Shown here in pieces: positions 26,330 through 35,431 of a stretch of 46,752 nt of DNA (position 1 is its first letter; each line of letters begins with the position of its first letter). The notes under the pieces are model-generated. The model made no database searches, was not told the origin of the DNA, and saw only the letters and a list, made by a program, of their open reading frames with translations. Source of the DNA: Methanobrevibacter sp. (lineage in GTDB: Archaea; Methanobacteriota; Methanobacteria; Methanobacteriales; Methanobacteriaceae); contig NZ_JAUNXX010000009.1 of assembly GCF_030539555.1 (NCBI RefSeq), positions 1 to 46,752 on the forward strand, in the 5' to 3' direction. A program made the translations under genes and the position numbers.

Positions 26330-27448
26330 ATGTTTGATAAACTACCGGTTTCTTCTAAAACTGAAAAGATTTTAACCAAATCATTGGACGAGCAAATTAC
26401 AGTTGAAGAGGCAAATTATTTGATGAACATCAAAGGTGCAGATTTGTATCCTCTTCTTGCAACTGCCGATTATTTAAGAGATCAGATTGTTGGAAATAAT
26501 GTTACTTTCATTAATAACTGCAACATTAACTTCACCAACATCTGTACAGTCCGATGTGGCTTCTGCGCATTTGGAAAAGATTCGGATGACCCTGAAGCTT
26601 ATATCCTAAATGATGAACAGATTCTGACTAAAGCTAAAGGCGCTGTTGAAAAGGGAGCTCATGAGTTTTGTCTGATGGGCGGAGTGCTTGCAGATGCGGA
26701 CATTGAATATTATGAGCATCTGCTTCAGCTACTGAAAGGGGAATATCCCGATGTAATGATTCATGGATTTTCACCTACAATGATTAAGGATGCATGCGAT
26801 GTGTCCGGAATCGACATTGCTGAAGGATGCGAAAGGCTAAAAAGTGCAGGTCTTGACACCTTGCCGGGAACTGCCGCTGAGATTTTAACAGACCGATCAA
26901 GGGAACTGATTTGTCCTGAAAAGGTAAGTGTGGCTGAATGGATTGATATTGTAAAAACAGCCCATGAAGTTGGAATTCCGGGATCTGCCACAATAATGTA
27001 TGGTCATGTGGAGACTTTAGAAGAAAGGGTAGAGCATATTGACATTATAAGAAATCTTCAGTTGGAAACTAATGGGTTTACCGAGTTCATTCCAATGACA
27101 TTTATGCATGAGTACTCTCCAATTTTCCTGGAAGGTCAGAAAAACCTTGGAGCTACCGGAACTGAAGATTTGAAATTATACGCAGTATCCAGATTGATGC
27201 TTAGGGACTTGATTCCAAACATCCAGGTATCCTGGGTAAAAATGGGTTTCAGATTCGCTCAGGTATCACTTACAGCAGGTGCAAATGATTTGGGTGGAAC
27301 TTTGGGGGGAGATGAACTCTCAGAAGCTTCAGGCGCTCCTGATGGAGTTGATGCATCAATTGAAACTCTTGGAAATATTGTAAGAAACCTTGGAAGAAAT
27401 CCAATAGAGAGAAACTCAAAATATACGGAATTCTATCCGATTGATTAG
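26330..27448 (+). CDS. cofH: FO synthase subunit 2 (radical SAM)
   Basis: The 372-residue radical SAM enzyme has the cluster motif Cys72-x3-Cys76-x2-Cys79 in ICTVRCGFCAF. It is followed by MGGVLADADIEYYE and HGFSPTMI, both typical for CofH. With CofG it makes the deazaflavin FO for F420, joining a tyrosine fragment to 5-amino-6-ribitylaminouracil. A TATA-like TTTTTATTTAT lies just upstream with the ATG about 35 bases later, so the mRNA may be nearly leaderless. The next gene begins 7 bases beyond the stop, so both may be co-transcribed. Confidence 0.94.
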   Translation: MFDKLPVSSKTEKILTKSLDEQITVEEANYLMNIKGADLYPLLATADYLRDQIVGNNVTFINNCNINFTNICTVRCGFCAFGKDSDDPEAYILNDEQILTKAKGAVEKGAHEFCLMGGVLADADIEYYEHLLQLLKGEYPDVMIHGFSPTMIKDACDVSGIDIAEGCERLKSAGLDTLPGTAAEILTDRSRELICPEKVSVAEWIDIVKTAHEVGIPGSATIMYGHVETLEERVEHIDIIRNLQLETNGFTEFIPMTFMHEYSPIFLEGQKNLGATGTEDLKLYAVSRLMLRDLIPNIQVSWVKMGFRFAQVSLTAGANDLGGTLGGDELSEASGAPDGVDASIETLGNIVRNLGRNPIERNSKYTEFYPID

Positions 27449-27455
27449 GTGGGTC

Positions 27456-28028
27456 ATGAAGAAATTTATTGTTATTGACGGACTTGACGGGTGCGGCAAG
27501 GACACCCAGGTTAATTTATTGGCTGAAGCATACAAAAGCCGTGGAAGGGATGTTACTGTCCGATCCCACCCATGCAATGACAACAAGTACGGTAGAAAAT
27601 CAAAACAGGCACTTCTAAAGACAGGCAAATTCAATCATATTAAGGCCACAATCTATTTTGGTTTGGATGCAATCAGATCAGTTCAAATGTATTATTACAA
27701 CAAGAATACGGATGTGCTGATATTTTCAAGATACACAATGGCTGTTGCATACCTTCCGAATATGGTTGATGTGATTGTTTATAAGATTGTTTCATTTGTT
27801 CTTCCAAAATCGGATTGCATGTTCTTTTTGGATGTGACTCCCGAAGAATCACTCAGACGTATCAAATCACGTAACGAACAAGAAGAAATGTTTGAAAATA
27901 TCGATGCCCTTCAAAAGGTCCGTTCAAAAACAAGTAAAGTCACATATGAATGGAATGTTATTCCAGCTGATGATTCTCCACAAACAATTAGCAGTAAGAT
28001 TATTGCAAAATGCATGGAATCTGATTAG
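27456..28028 (+). CDS. thymidylate kinase-like P-loop kinase
   Basis: A 190-residue kinase of the thymidylate kinase type: KKFIVIDGLDGCGKDTQ at the N-terminus and SRYTMAVAY in the middle. The Walker A reads GLDGCGKDT: the Ser/Thr after GK is Asp, followed by Thr. The usual DRY is SRY. The LID region with RIKSRNEQEEMFE and the C-terminal VTYEWNVIPAD are as in dTMP kinases. It would phosphorylate dTMP or a related nucleotide with ATP, if active. ATG 27456, with GGTGGG before it, replaces an in-frame TTG. It follows cofH and meets the minus-strand small gene with no gap. Confidence 0.75.
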   Translation: MKKFIVIDGLDGCGKDTQVNLLAEAYKSRGRDVTVRSHPCNDNKYGRKSKQALLKTGKFNHIKATIYFGLDAIRSVQMYYYNKNTDVLIFSRYTMAVAYLPNMVDVIVYKIVSFVLPKSDCMFFLDVTPEESLRRIKSRNEQEEMFENIDALQKVRSKTSKVTYEWNVIPADDSPQTISSKIIAKCMESD

Positions 28029-28286
28029 CTATAACACTTCTTTTATCCCGTCGGTAGTAATTATCATCAGTGAATTAAGATTTTCCAGAACCATTGAAGC
28101 TATCGGGTGGGTTTGAATATCCTTGTGCATGAATATGATTTCATTATCGATTATGTCAATCCAGTTGACGTGATATATTACAATGCCGTTAACTATAAGT
28201 CCCAGGAATTGTGGAATGAATCTATTTTCATTAACTTCATCAAAAAACTGGCTTTTTCTCAATATTTCCCTTAATGCTGAATCCAT
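28029..28286 (-). CDS. small unknown protein downstream of priS
   Basis: An 85-residue protein without recognised family. It has SALREILRKSQFFDEV, then LGLIVNGIVIYHVNWIDIIDNEIIF, a likely beta-hairpin, and DIQTHPIASMVLENLNSLM. It begins 3 bases after the priS stop with GGAAGGT nearby, so it is co-translated with primase. It may be an accessory protein of primase or replication, but only the context says so. Confidence 0.65.
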   Translation of the reverse strand: MDSALREILRKSQFFDEVNENRFIPQFLGLIVNGIVIYHVNWIDIIDNEIIFMHKDIQTHPIASMVLENLNSLMIITTDGIKEVL

Positions 28287-28289
28287 ATT

Positions 28290-29264
28290 TCATACCTTCC
28301 TTTCATAAACGAATTTCGGGACAGCTTTTGAGAAGGGATCAAAGGTTTCCCTGTTTTCGACTTCCATGCATTTCATGCTGACTTTGGAGTGCAGTGATGA
28401 TGGGAGTCTTAAAATTCTTTTCAAATCTATTGTTACTTTGGCATCGATTGTTGCAAGGTTTACACGTGCCATCGCATTTACAAGGTTTTTATATCTTCTG
28501 GGGCCGATGTCCCTTTTGAAGTATCCCCAGTTATCGTTTTCAAGGTGATGCCTTGATGCCATGATGTCTTTCATAAGTTTCGGGTTTATTCCGTCCAGCT
28601 TTTCATTTCCGACAAGATGCTGTATGTTGAATTTAACTTTATCGGTGAATATTTTGGAATATCCTACTGGAATGGAGAAATGTTCAAAGTTAAAGGTTTG
28701 ATTTGACACTTCAGGATTCATGAATTGGGATTTTGGAACTTCTGCACCTGCAACATATTTCAATACCTCTGATCTAAGTTCGCTGCCTGCAGTCATCATT
28801 TCCTCGTCAAGTATCCTGATGTGATAACCCCTTCCTGAATAGATTAAATGTATGTTTTTAAGACCCAAATCTGATTCCAAAGTATCTATTAACGAATTGA
28901 CTATTTCTAAAGCTTCACCTAAGCATGTTTCGCACACGCTGTCGCATTGGCATGACCTGATTGGAATGTCCTTTGCATCAACATCAAAAATGTATTCTGC
29001 TTTTAACCAGTCTTCTCTTCTTCGGGGATTATTGTAGAACGCTACTGAGACATATGCTGCAAAGGGTGCTTTGTATCTTAGAAATTTTCTTAAGGATTCT
29101 TTTCCTTTAAAGACCTTATATCTGTCGTTTGGTCCGCTTCCATTATGGTCAAAACCGAATTCCCGTTTTCTGATATCGGTAGCTATGAAATCCGGCAGGT
29201 CTTTTTCGGACCATTCCTCTCTATAGTATTGCCTTCGCTCTTTTAGAGTAGCTTTAGAAAACAT
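28290..29264 (-). CDS. priS: DNA primase catalytic subunit
   Basis: The 324-residue small subunit of archaeal primase makes RNA/DNA primers. The active-site Asp pair is Asp94-x-Asp96 in EYIFDVDAKD, followed by a Cys-rich zinc-like set Cys105, Cys107, Cys111, Cys114, then IHLIYSGRGYHIRI with the conserved His. The open frame extends upstream to 29318 but ATG 29264 starts the typical FSKATLKERRQYY and has a short AT-rich leader. It is separate from priL, 4.7 kb away on the same strand. The adhesin at 29367 is divergent from it. Confidence 0.93.
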   Translation of the reverse strand: MFSKATLKERRQYYREEWSEKDLPDFIATDIRKREFGFDHNGSGPNDRYKVFKGKESLRKFLRYKAPFAAYVSVAFYNNPRRREDWLKAEYIFDVDAKDIPIRSCQCDSVCETCLGEALEIVNSLIDTLESDLGLKNIHLIYSGRGYHIRILDEEMMTAGSELRSEVLKYVAGAEVPKSQFMNPEVSNQTFNFEHFSIPVGYSKIFTDKVKFNIQHLVGNEKLDGINPKLMKDIMASRHHLENDNWGYFKRDIGPRRYKNLVNAMARVNLATIDAKVTIDLKRILRLPSSLHSKVSMKCMEVENRETFDPFSKAVPKFVYERKV

Positions 29265-29366
29265 GATTATAAATTTATTTTTAAAGTATATATTATTTCT
29301 CAAAGTGCGCATTTGCACAAAAGTGTTGTTGTGTTTTTAAATATTATTAGATACATAATTAATTTC

Positions 29367-31247
29367 ATGCATAAAAAATTGATTATGGTCATTATACTAT
29401 TCATCGTTGCATTTTCAGCAATCTCATCTGCCGGTGCAACTGATTTTAATTCAACTGAAGATAAAATGGATTTTTCACAGGAAAATGCCATTCGTGAAAT
29501 AAATAATCCTACTTTTGTTGATTTAAATCAAAGCATATCCAAAAATTCAACTGTAAATTTGGATGCTGATTATGAATATGACTCTCAAATCGACAGTGAA
29601 TTGTATGAGGGCATAACTATTGACAGGGATCTTACAATCAACGCTAACAATCATGTGATTACTAGTAAAGGAGCACGTGCTTTCATCATAGCGGAAGGCT
29701 ATAATGTAATCATCAATGATTTAAAAATTGTAAGCAACAAAAATAACTCCTTTTATTGTGGCGGAAGCATATATAATCTTGGAGATTTGACATTGAATAA
29801 CTGTACAATCGTCAACAGTTCCGCCTCCGTATATGCGGGAGCAATTTATAATGGGGGCACACTTAAGATTTCCAACTCTCAGTTTAGTGATAATTCCATT
29901 GATGTGGTCAATAAAAGTTTATATGGTTGCGGTGGAGCCGTTTATAATTCGAATGTTTTGACTATTGAGGATTCATGGTTCACCATCAATGAGGCTGATT
30001 TTGGAGGAGCAATTGCAACATCAAAATCCTCAACATTATCAAATGTATTTTTTATGCAGAATAAGGCAAATTATTATGGCGGAGCTATTTATAACTATCC
30101 CAATTCATCATGCAGCGTGAAAAATTCCATTTTGCGCTACAATACTGCATATGCCGGTGGAGCATTATATGACTGTAATTCAAGTTCATGCTCATTTTCA
30201 TCCAATGTAGCAGAAATAGGAAACAATATGGTCGGCGGAAATGCTTACACTTTAGCAAAATCAGCCAAATCCAATGATTATGTAAACATAAGTGCAGTCG
30301 TCGATGCGGGTAAGCCTAAAATTACAATTACTCAGACAGGTTCCCACAAAGGTGACAAATGGATATCCGTTAAACTTGTTGATGGGGACGGTGAACCTTT
30401 AATGGACAGGTCAATAGCCATCTACATCTACAAATCAGGTAATCTGAAGAAGGTTTACAAATATGATTATTTATGGAGCGATGAAAATGGGAAAGATTCA
30501 CTCAGATTAAACCTTCCTGTTGGAAATTATGTTGTAAAGGCAGTATGGGAGGATGATAAATCCATTTTCACTACTTTAAATAATGTTAAAATTTCTAAAA
30601 AAGCGGTCATACTTAAAACTAAAAAATTGACAACAACATATTACTCATTTGACTATTTTGAAGTAAAAGTAATTGATTCCAATAAGAAAATAGTTAAGGG
30701 CGCAAAACTTAAGCTTAAAATCTACACAGGCAAAAAATATAAAACAGTCACTGTCACAAGTGATTTTGAAGGTATTGCAAGATATGATACTGGTTTAATG
30801 AGTGCTGGAGTTCATAAGGTTGTCATAAGTGTAGGAGGAGGTTTTTCAGCAAAAACTGTTACATCATATATAATAATGAAGCCTGAAAAATTAAAAATTA
30901 CTACAAAGACCAATAACTGGTATGACTCATCACAGCTTGGTGTCTGCATTCATCTGAATAAGAATCTACGTTTCAATAATCTTAAAGTTCAACTGAAGGT
31001 CTTTACAGGAAATAAATATAAGACATACAATGTGGTTACAGGTTATTCAAAAATATATAAAAGCAAGGGAATATGTGGAATCCAGACAAATAAATTTTCT
31101 GCAGGCATTCATAAAGTCCTGATAACAATCAAAAGCCCTAATTTTATTGGCTCTGCAATTGCTTTTATCAACATAGCCAAATCCGCTAAATCTTATCAGC
31201 CATTTACCTATCTGATAACCAACGGCAACGGCAGATATGTGAAATGA
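29367..31247 (+). CDS. adhesin-like beta-helix protein with C-terminal repeats
   Basis: A 626-residue secreted protein. Residues 1-24 form a signal peptide (LIMVIILFIVAFSAISSAGA). Residues about 70-290 form a beta-helix with GGAIYN-type repeats (CGGAVYNS, GGAIATS, GGAIYNYP). The rest are two Ig-like domains near 310-400 and 415-500, and a final domain with YTGKKYKTVTVTSDF and FTGNKYKTYNVVTGY, suggesting an internal duplication. The 18 codons upstream (TTG 29313) would push the signal peptide inside, so I reject them. No membrane anchor is seen. It and the acidic gene after it lie 19 bases apart. Confidence 0.88.
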   Translation: MHKKLIMVIILFIVAFSAISSAGATDFNSTEDKMDFSQENAIREINNPTFVDLNQSISKNSTVNLDADYEYDSQIDSELYEGITIDRDLTINANNHVITSKGARAFIIAEGYNVIINDLKIVSNKNNSFYCGGSIYNLGDLTLNNCTIVNSSASVYAGAIYNGGTLKISNSQFSDNSIDVVNKSLYGCGGAVYNSNVLTIEDSWFTINEADFGGAIATSKSSTLSNVFFMQNKANYYGGAIYNYPNSSCSVKNSILRYNTAYAGGALYDCNSSSCSFSSNVAEIGNNMVGGNAYTLAKSAKSNDYVNISAVVDAGKPKITITQTGSHKGDKWISVKLVDGDGEPLMDRSIAIYIYKSGNLKKVYKYDYLWSDENGKDSLRLNLPVGNYVVKAVWEDDKSIFTTLNNVKISKKAVILKTKKLTTTYYSFDYFEVKVIDSNKKIVKGAKLKLKIYTGKKYKTVTVTSDFEGIARYDTGLMSAGVHKVVISVGGGFSAKTVTSYIIMKPEKLKITTKTNNWYDSSQLGVCIHLNKNLRFNNLKVQLKVFTGNKYKTYNVVTGYSKIYKSKGICGIQTNKFSAGIHKVLITIKSPNFIGSAIAFINIAKSAKSYQPFTYLITNGNGRYVK

Positions 31248-31266
31248 TTTTTATGAGGGTGTTATT

Positions 31267-31782
31267 TTGGAAGAGATTGTTGAAGTTATCGGCGTGGAAC
31301 ACCTAAAAACTGTTTTGTCAAGTTTAACTCCAGAAGAGATTGTCAAACCTGCATTTGACAATTGGATTTCATGTCAAAGGACAGGACATACTGTATTGAA
31401 CCTGGAAAACGGTAAAGTTTACGGGTTGGGCATAGAATTTAACCAGTTGCCTTTGGCAGATGCAATTTATATAGAACTCTTTACAATTAAATCGACCGAA
31501 GATCCGATAGATGCAAGCGAACTGTTTTCCAGGGAGGAATATGAAGAATTTATGGAATTCAGCAGTGATGACCCTTGTGAATATATACCTGACATTATTA
31601 CTGATTTTTGCGAAAAAAATGATATCAATGAATATGAGCGAAAAATCGGGCTTTTAGCATATAATTTTGAGAAAAATGAGCAAGCCAATTATAATATGTG
31701 GGAATCAGCTATTTTAAATAAGTATTATGATGCGATATATGAAGACCATAATCCATTTAAGTTTTCACAATCTTCATTGTAA
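31267..31782 (+). CDS. unknown acidic protein
   Basis: A 171-residue acidic protein, not recognised. It starts with TTG (GAGGGTG about 8 bases upstream). Visible: EEIVEVIGVEHLKTVLSSLTPEEI, WISCQRTGHTVLNLENGKVYGLG, and an acidic stretch rich in Glu/Asp from about 80 to 125. It is soluble and without signal peptide. It follows the adhesin closely and may be on the same mRNA. No function is suggested by motif. Confidence 0.6.
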   Translation: MEEIVEVIGVEHLKTVLSSLTPEEIVKPAFDNWISCQRTGHTVLNLENGKVYGLGIEFNQLPLADAIYIELFTIKSTEDPIDASELFSREEYEEFMEFSSDDPCEYIPDIITDFCEKNDINEYERKIGLLAYNFEKNEQANYNMWESAILNKYYDAIYEDHNPFKFSQSSL

Positions 31783-31797
31783 AAAAAAATAAAAAAA
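31783..31797 (-). terminator. T-tract terminator of nhaC
   Basis: On the minus strand, just after the nhaC stop, lies TTTTTTT, A, TTTTTTTTT (plus strand A-run 31781-31797). T-tracts alone can end archaeal transcription. There is no clear hairpin. Confidence 0.45.
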
Positions 31798-31808
31798 GGG
31801 AAGAAAGC

Positions 31809-33533
31809 TTATGCAGCTTCTTCAAATTCTACTTTTTCACCAAGTATTCTTAATCCGATGAACATCACTACAACAGAGATTGGGATACAGATGTACCATG
31901 CGACTCCAAATCCTGCTGGGATGTAACCGAATACGATAGCAATAATTGCAACAAATATTGCATAGTAAATTTGTGTTTGAACGTGGTCAATGTGGTTACA
32001 GCTGGTACCCATACTTGACAGAATTGTTGTATCTGAAATCGGTGAACAATGGTCCCCGAAGATAGCACCGGTCAATACACCACTGGTACATACAATTACG
32101 AATCCCATATCCGGTGAAACAGCCCATGCGAGTGGGATTGTTAAAGGCATTAATATACTCATGGTACCGTAAGAAGTACCTGTTGCAAATGAGATCAATG
32201 CTCCCAATATAAAGATTAATGTTGGTAAAATCCAGAATGGAATTGTATCTTTCAGAATACCTACCAAGTAATCAGCAGTACCTACATCAGCGATTACTCC
32301 TCCTAAAGACCAAGCGAGCAATAAGATTACACCAGTGATTACGATGGTTTTCATACCGCCCACCCATTCACTGATAGCTTGTTCGATAGTCATTATTTTT
32401 TGGAGAACAGCCATTACGATAGCTACAATTGAAGCGAGTAATGCTGCTTGGAACAATGCAACGGATGCATCTGATTGAGATAATGCAGTGAATATACCGT
32501 TAAATGATAATGGGGAAGATTTCATAATTGCAATGAGTGCTTGGTCTTCTCCACCTAAGATAATGGTGTATCCGCTCCAGTAGAATGCAATAAGAGCACC
32601 AATAATCAATGTTCCGATTGGAATGATTGCATTCCAGACACTTAATTTAATTCCTTCAACCGGTTGCACTTCATCAAAACCAGGCGCTTCAAGAGTTTGA
32701 ATAGGTTCTGATTCTTTTCTTGCACGTGCTTTCTGTTCTGCTTTTTTCATTGGTCCAAACTCGTATAATGTGAGTGCAGAAATTACAATGAATATTAAAA
32801 TCAAAATGTTGTAAAACCTGAATGGAATAGTTTGTAAAAATATTCCAAATCCACTGACGTTCATTCCTATTGATTTGAAACCTTCAGCAATTAAACTGAT
32901 TTCCAAACCAATCCAAGTAGAAATAATTGCTATACCTGCAACAGGAGCAGCAGTTGCGTCAACAACGAATGCTAATTTTTCTCTGGACACTTTGAGTTTG
33001 TCCATTACAGGTCTCATGATAGGACCTACGATTAATGAGTTAGCATAGTCGTCGAAGAATACACATAATCCTAAGAACCATGTGATAAGTTGAGCTTTTT
33101 TAGGTGTATCAGCACGTTTAGCCAATGAATCTGCCAAAGCTTTTGCTCCACCCATCTTGGTAACTAATTGGATAATACCACCGATAAGTAAACATTGAAG
33201 AATGATACCTGCATTCCAAGGATCTGCCATGGAACTGATTACTTGGCCTCCCAATGCTAAAAATGCGTTGATTGCACTTTCAATAATGTTTAAATTATTT
33301 ACGGAAACCATGAATTCTCCAACGAAAACTCCAATAAACAGTGATAAAATTGTTTCTTTTGTAATAAATGCTAATATAATAGCTACAAGAGGAGGCAGTA
33401 ATGTTAGCACTCCAAATCTTACTGCATTATCATCACTTGCAGGTGCTGAGGTGATTATTAAAGATAATACAAAAAGGGCTATTACAGAAACAGCAGTTAT
33501 TATCCCAATTTTCATATTGTCGTTTATGTTCAT
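31809..33533 (-). CDS. nhaC: Na+/H+ antiporter, NhaC family
   Basis: A 574-residue integral membrane protein with about 12 spans. It has NhaC marks: FFDDYANSLIVGPIMRP, VDATAAPVAGIAIISTWIG, FATGTSYGTMSILMPL and GDHCSPISDTTILSS, which carry conserved acidic and polar residues of this antiporter group. It exchanges Na+ (or another cation) and H+ across the membrane. A hydrophilic loop with KKAEQKARARKESEP lies near residue 270. GGTGG places the start at ATG 33533; another ATG is 12 bases upstream. The 5' side is a 396-base gene-free region. Confidence 0.92.
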   Translation of the reverse strand: MNINDNMKIGIITAVSVIALFVLSLIITSAPASDDNAVRFGVLTLLPPLVAIILAFITKETILSLFIGVFVGEFMVSVNNLNIIESAINAFLALGGQVISSMADPWNAGIILQCLLIGGIIQLVTKMGGAKALADSLAKRADTPKKAQLITWFLGLCVFFDDYANSLIVGPIMRPVMDKLKVSREKLAFVVDATAAPVAGIAIISTWIGLEISLIAEGFKSIGMNVSGFGIFLQTIPFRFYNILILIFIVISALTLYEFGPMKKAEQKARARKESEPIQTLEAPGFDEVQPVEGIKLSVWNAIIPIGTLIIGALIAFYWSGYTIILGGEDQALIAIMKSSPLSFNGIFTALSQSDASVALFQAALLASIVAIVMAVLQKIMTIEQAISEWVGGMKTIVITGVILLLAWSLGGVIADVGTADYLVGILKDTIPFWILPTLIFILGALISFATGTSYGTMSILMPLTIPLAWAVSPDMGFVIVCTSGVLTGAIFGDHCSPISDTTILSSMGTSCNHIDHVQTQIYYAIFVAIIAIVFGYIPAGFGVAWYICIPISVVVMFIGLRILGEKVEFEEAA

Positions 33534-33941
33534 AAATTCCACCATTTTCTAAAAAAATATTTTTTTAAAAATACTGTAATAAGTATAATTTAATTATTTA
33601 AATCATAAACAATTTTTAATTTTTATTAATAAAAATAAACAAATTTGATTCTCATTTTATTTTCTAAAAATTATGAATGTTGTTAATTTTTATTTTTAAG
33701 TCATAAAAATCATTTAAGACTAATTAAATCATAGTATATATTTTATATTTTATATTATAAAAAGTATTATTATTTAAATGGGGATTTGTCTGATTATATC
33801 CGCTTATTTGTTATTAACCTAATATGTAATCAAAAATATAAATTTTTTATAATAATTTAGTTGTATGTATAGATTAAATATAAATTTTTAATATATTATA
33901 ATAAAAAAATAGTTTATTATTTTACAGTTTGATTTTGAATT
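33534..33941. other. gene-free AT-rich region upstream of nhaC
   Basis: About 400 bases between the priL 3' end and the nhaC start, both on the minus strand. It is very AT-rich with runs such as TTTATATTTTATATTATAAA. It must hold the nhaC promoter and perhaps the priL terminator. I see no tRNA, no long inverted repeat and no credible open frame. Confidence 0.5.
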
Positions 33942-35273
33942 TTATTCATTTTTTGCCTGGTTGTCAAGCTGATATTTCTTGCGCCCGTAACATGACAGAG
34001 GGTTATTGATTCCTTTGCATGATTTGTCCGGATGACATAACTGTGGCAGGTGAATTTTTATTTTCTCACAGCTCATCGGAGTGTACCATTTGGTTTCGCC
34101 CTCATGGTTTATGTCCACCTTGCTGTGCATTCCAAAGCCTAATTTTGAAATGATGTTGATTTTCTCCTGCGGCTGGTCATCAAATAACGGTGGACTGCAG
34201 TTGTCAGCGGCATCAAATATCAGAGGAAGTATTTCATTTTCTGTAATGGTTAAATCAGGATCCATGTCGGAAACTTTAACTGTCTCATCTGAAGCAAAAA
34301 TTCTCGGATATAGGCGTGCATAGGATGCAAATGAGGTTAAAAGAAGAACGATTGCATCGTTACGTCCTCCTGAAGACACTCCTTCAACTGTTGATTTGAT
34401 GCATGGCGGAAATGCATCAGGATTTAATTTTCCAGCTTGAACGCTACCATATATTCCACCGCTTCCTGCATAGTACTGGTTGTATTTGCTGATTTCATCA
34501 GGAATGAATTCCTTTAGTTGTTCGCCGATTTTGATAATTGCGGGGTGGATTTCAACGCGTGCTGACATTTCCTTTATTCTATTTATGTATTCTTCAGTTT
34601 TCTGCATTATGAGCCTGGACAATATTTGCTCCTTGACGCTGTCTCCGATTAAAATATTATACATTCTATCTGGATTTCTGTCGTGGAACTTGTCGGAAAA
34701 TCTCTGTGAAAAGTCTTCGGATTGAAGAATGATGTCTCCGTTGTCAATCAGCAGGTCAGTCAGTTTGAGTTTTTTGGATGATATGACATCTTTTAGGGAG
34801 CTCCATCTGATGGCGCCGTCAGTTTTCACTTCATCCAAAACTTCATCTATTATGTCAGCCCTTGCCATAGGAGGAATCTTAGATAGTCTTTCCTGAATTA
34901 AAATTCCCTGAGACTCAATAAAAAGCCTTGTTTCACGTGACCCCACGTTAAATTGAATTGCTATTGCCTGACATAGGATGTGATAGACGACGACATCCTG
35001 CATAAACAATTCGCTGTTGGTCAGGTATTCGAATTCTGCCTGTGTAAAATTTTTGTTGTTCTTTTTTTCTATAGCCCATTGAATACGTTTCATCGCATAA
35101 TCATTAAATGATTTGGGAATCAGGGAATCATCTGAAATCCTTTGGTTGGTTGTATGGGTGATTTCTTCGATTAAATTTTCATCTTCTTCAAATATCTGAT
35201 TCAAATCTCCATATTCACGAATTATCTGTCTTCCTTCATTTGACAATGGGTTTATATATGAAACTTCAGCCAT
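33942..35273 (-). CDS. priL: DNA primase large subunit
   Basis: The 443-residue large subunit of archaeal primase has the four C-terminal iron-sulfur cysteines: FPPCIK, DNCSPP, LCHPDKSC and NPLSCYGR (residues about 320-430). The N-terminal part starts with PLSNEGRQIIREYG and is helical. PriL binds PriS and helps start primer synthesis. Here it is not next to priS; both are minus-strand genes with an adhesin and nhaC between them. The length is somewhat above typical archaeal PriL, mainly in the N-terminal half. It is divergent from metG, with about 158 bases between. Confidence 0.92.
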   Translation of the reverse strand: MAEVSYINPLSNEGRQIIREYGDLNQIFEEDENLIEEITHTTNQRISDDSLIPKSFNDYAMKRIQWAIEKKNNKNFTQAEFEYLTNSELFMQDVVVYHILCQAIAIQFNVGSRETRLFIESQGILIQERLSKIPPMARADIIDEVLDEVKTDGAIRWSSLKDVISSKKLKLTDLLIDNGDIILQSEDFSQRFSDKFHDRNPDRMYNILIGDSVKEQILSRLIMQKTEEYINRIKEMSARVEIHPAIIKIGEQLKEFIPDEISKYNQYYAGSGGIYGSVQAGKLNPDAFPPCIKSTVEGVSSGGRNDAIVLLLTSFASYARLYPRIFASDETVKVSDMDPDLTITENEILPLIFDAADNCSPPLFDDQPQEKINIISKLGFGMHSKVDINHEGETKWYTPMSCEKIKIHLPQLCHPDKSCKGINNPLSCYGRKKYQLDNQAKNE

Positions 35274-35431
35274 GTTTTTAACTTTTTACTTTATCTTTTA
35301 AAAAGCTAACTTATTTTTTAAATCAATATTTACTTTAATTTGCAAGGAAATAACACTGTTAAAAATAATAATTTATTATATAGTAATGACATAATTATAT
35401 CATGTTTAAAATAAATAAGGGGAAAAGATAA

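Noticed and set aside
29265..29318. Longer start for priS with an 18-codon extension
   Set aside because: The extension is not primase-like, and it would push the priS start into the promoter of the divergent adhesin; ATG 29264 gives the normal N-terminus.
33534..33941. Possible small RNA gene in the gap upstream of nhaC
   Set aside because: No stable G/C-containing stem or tRNA-like pattern; the region is almost all A and T and fits a promoter region.
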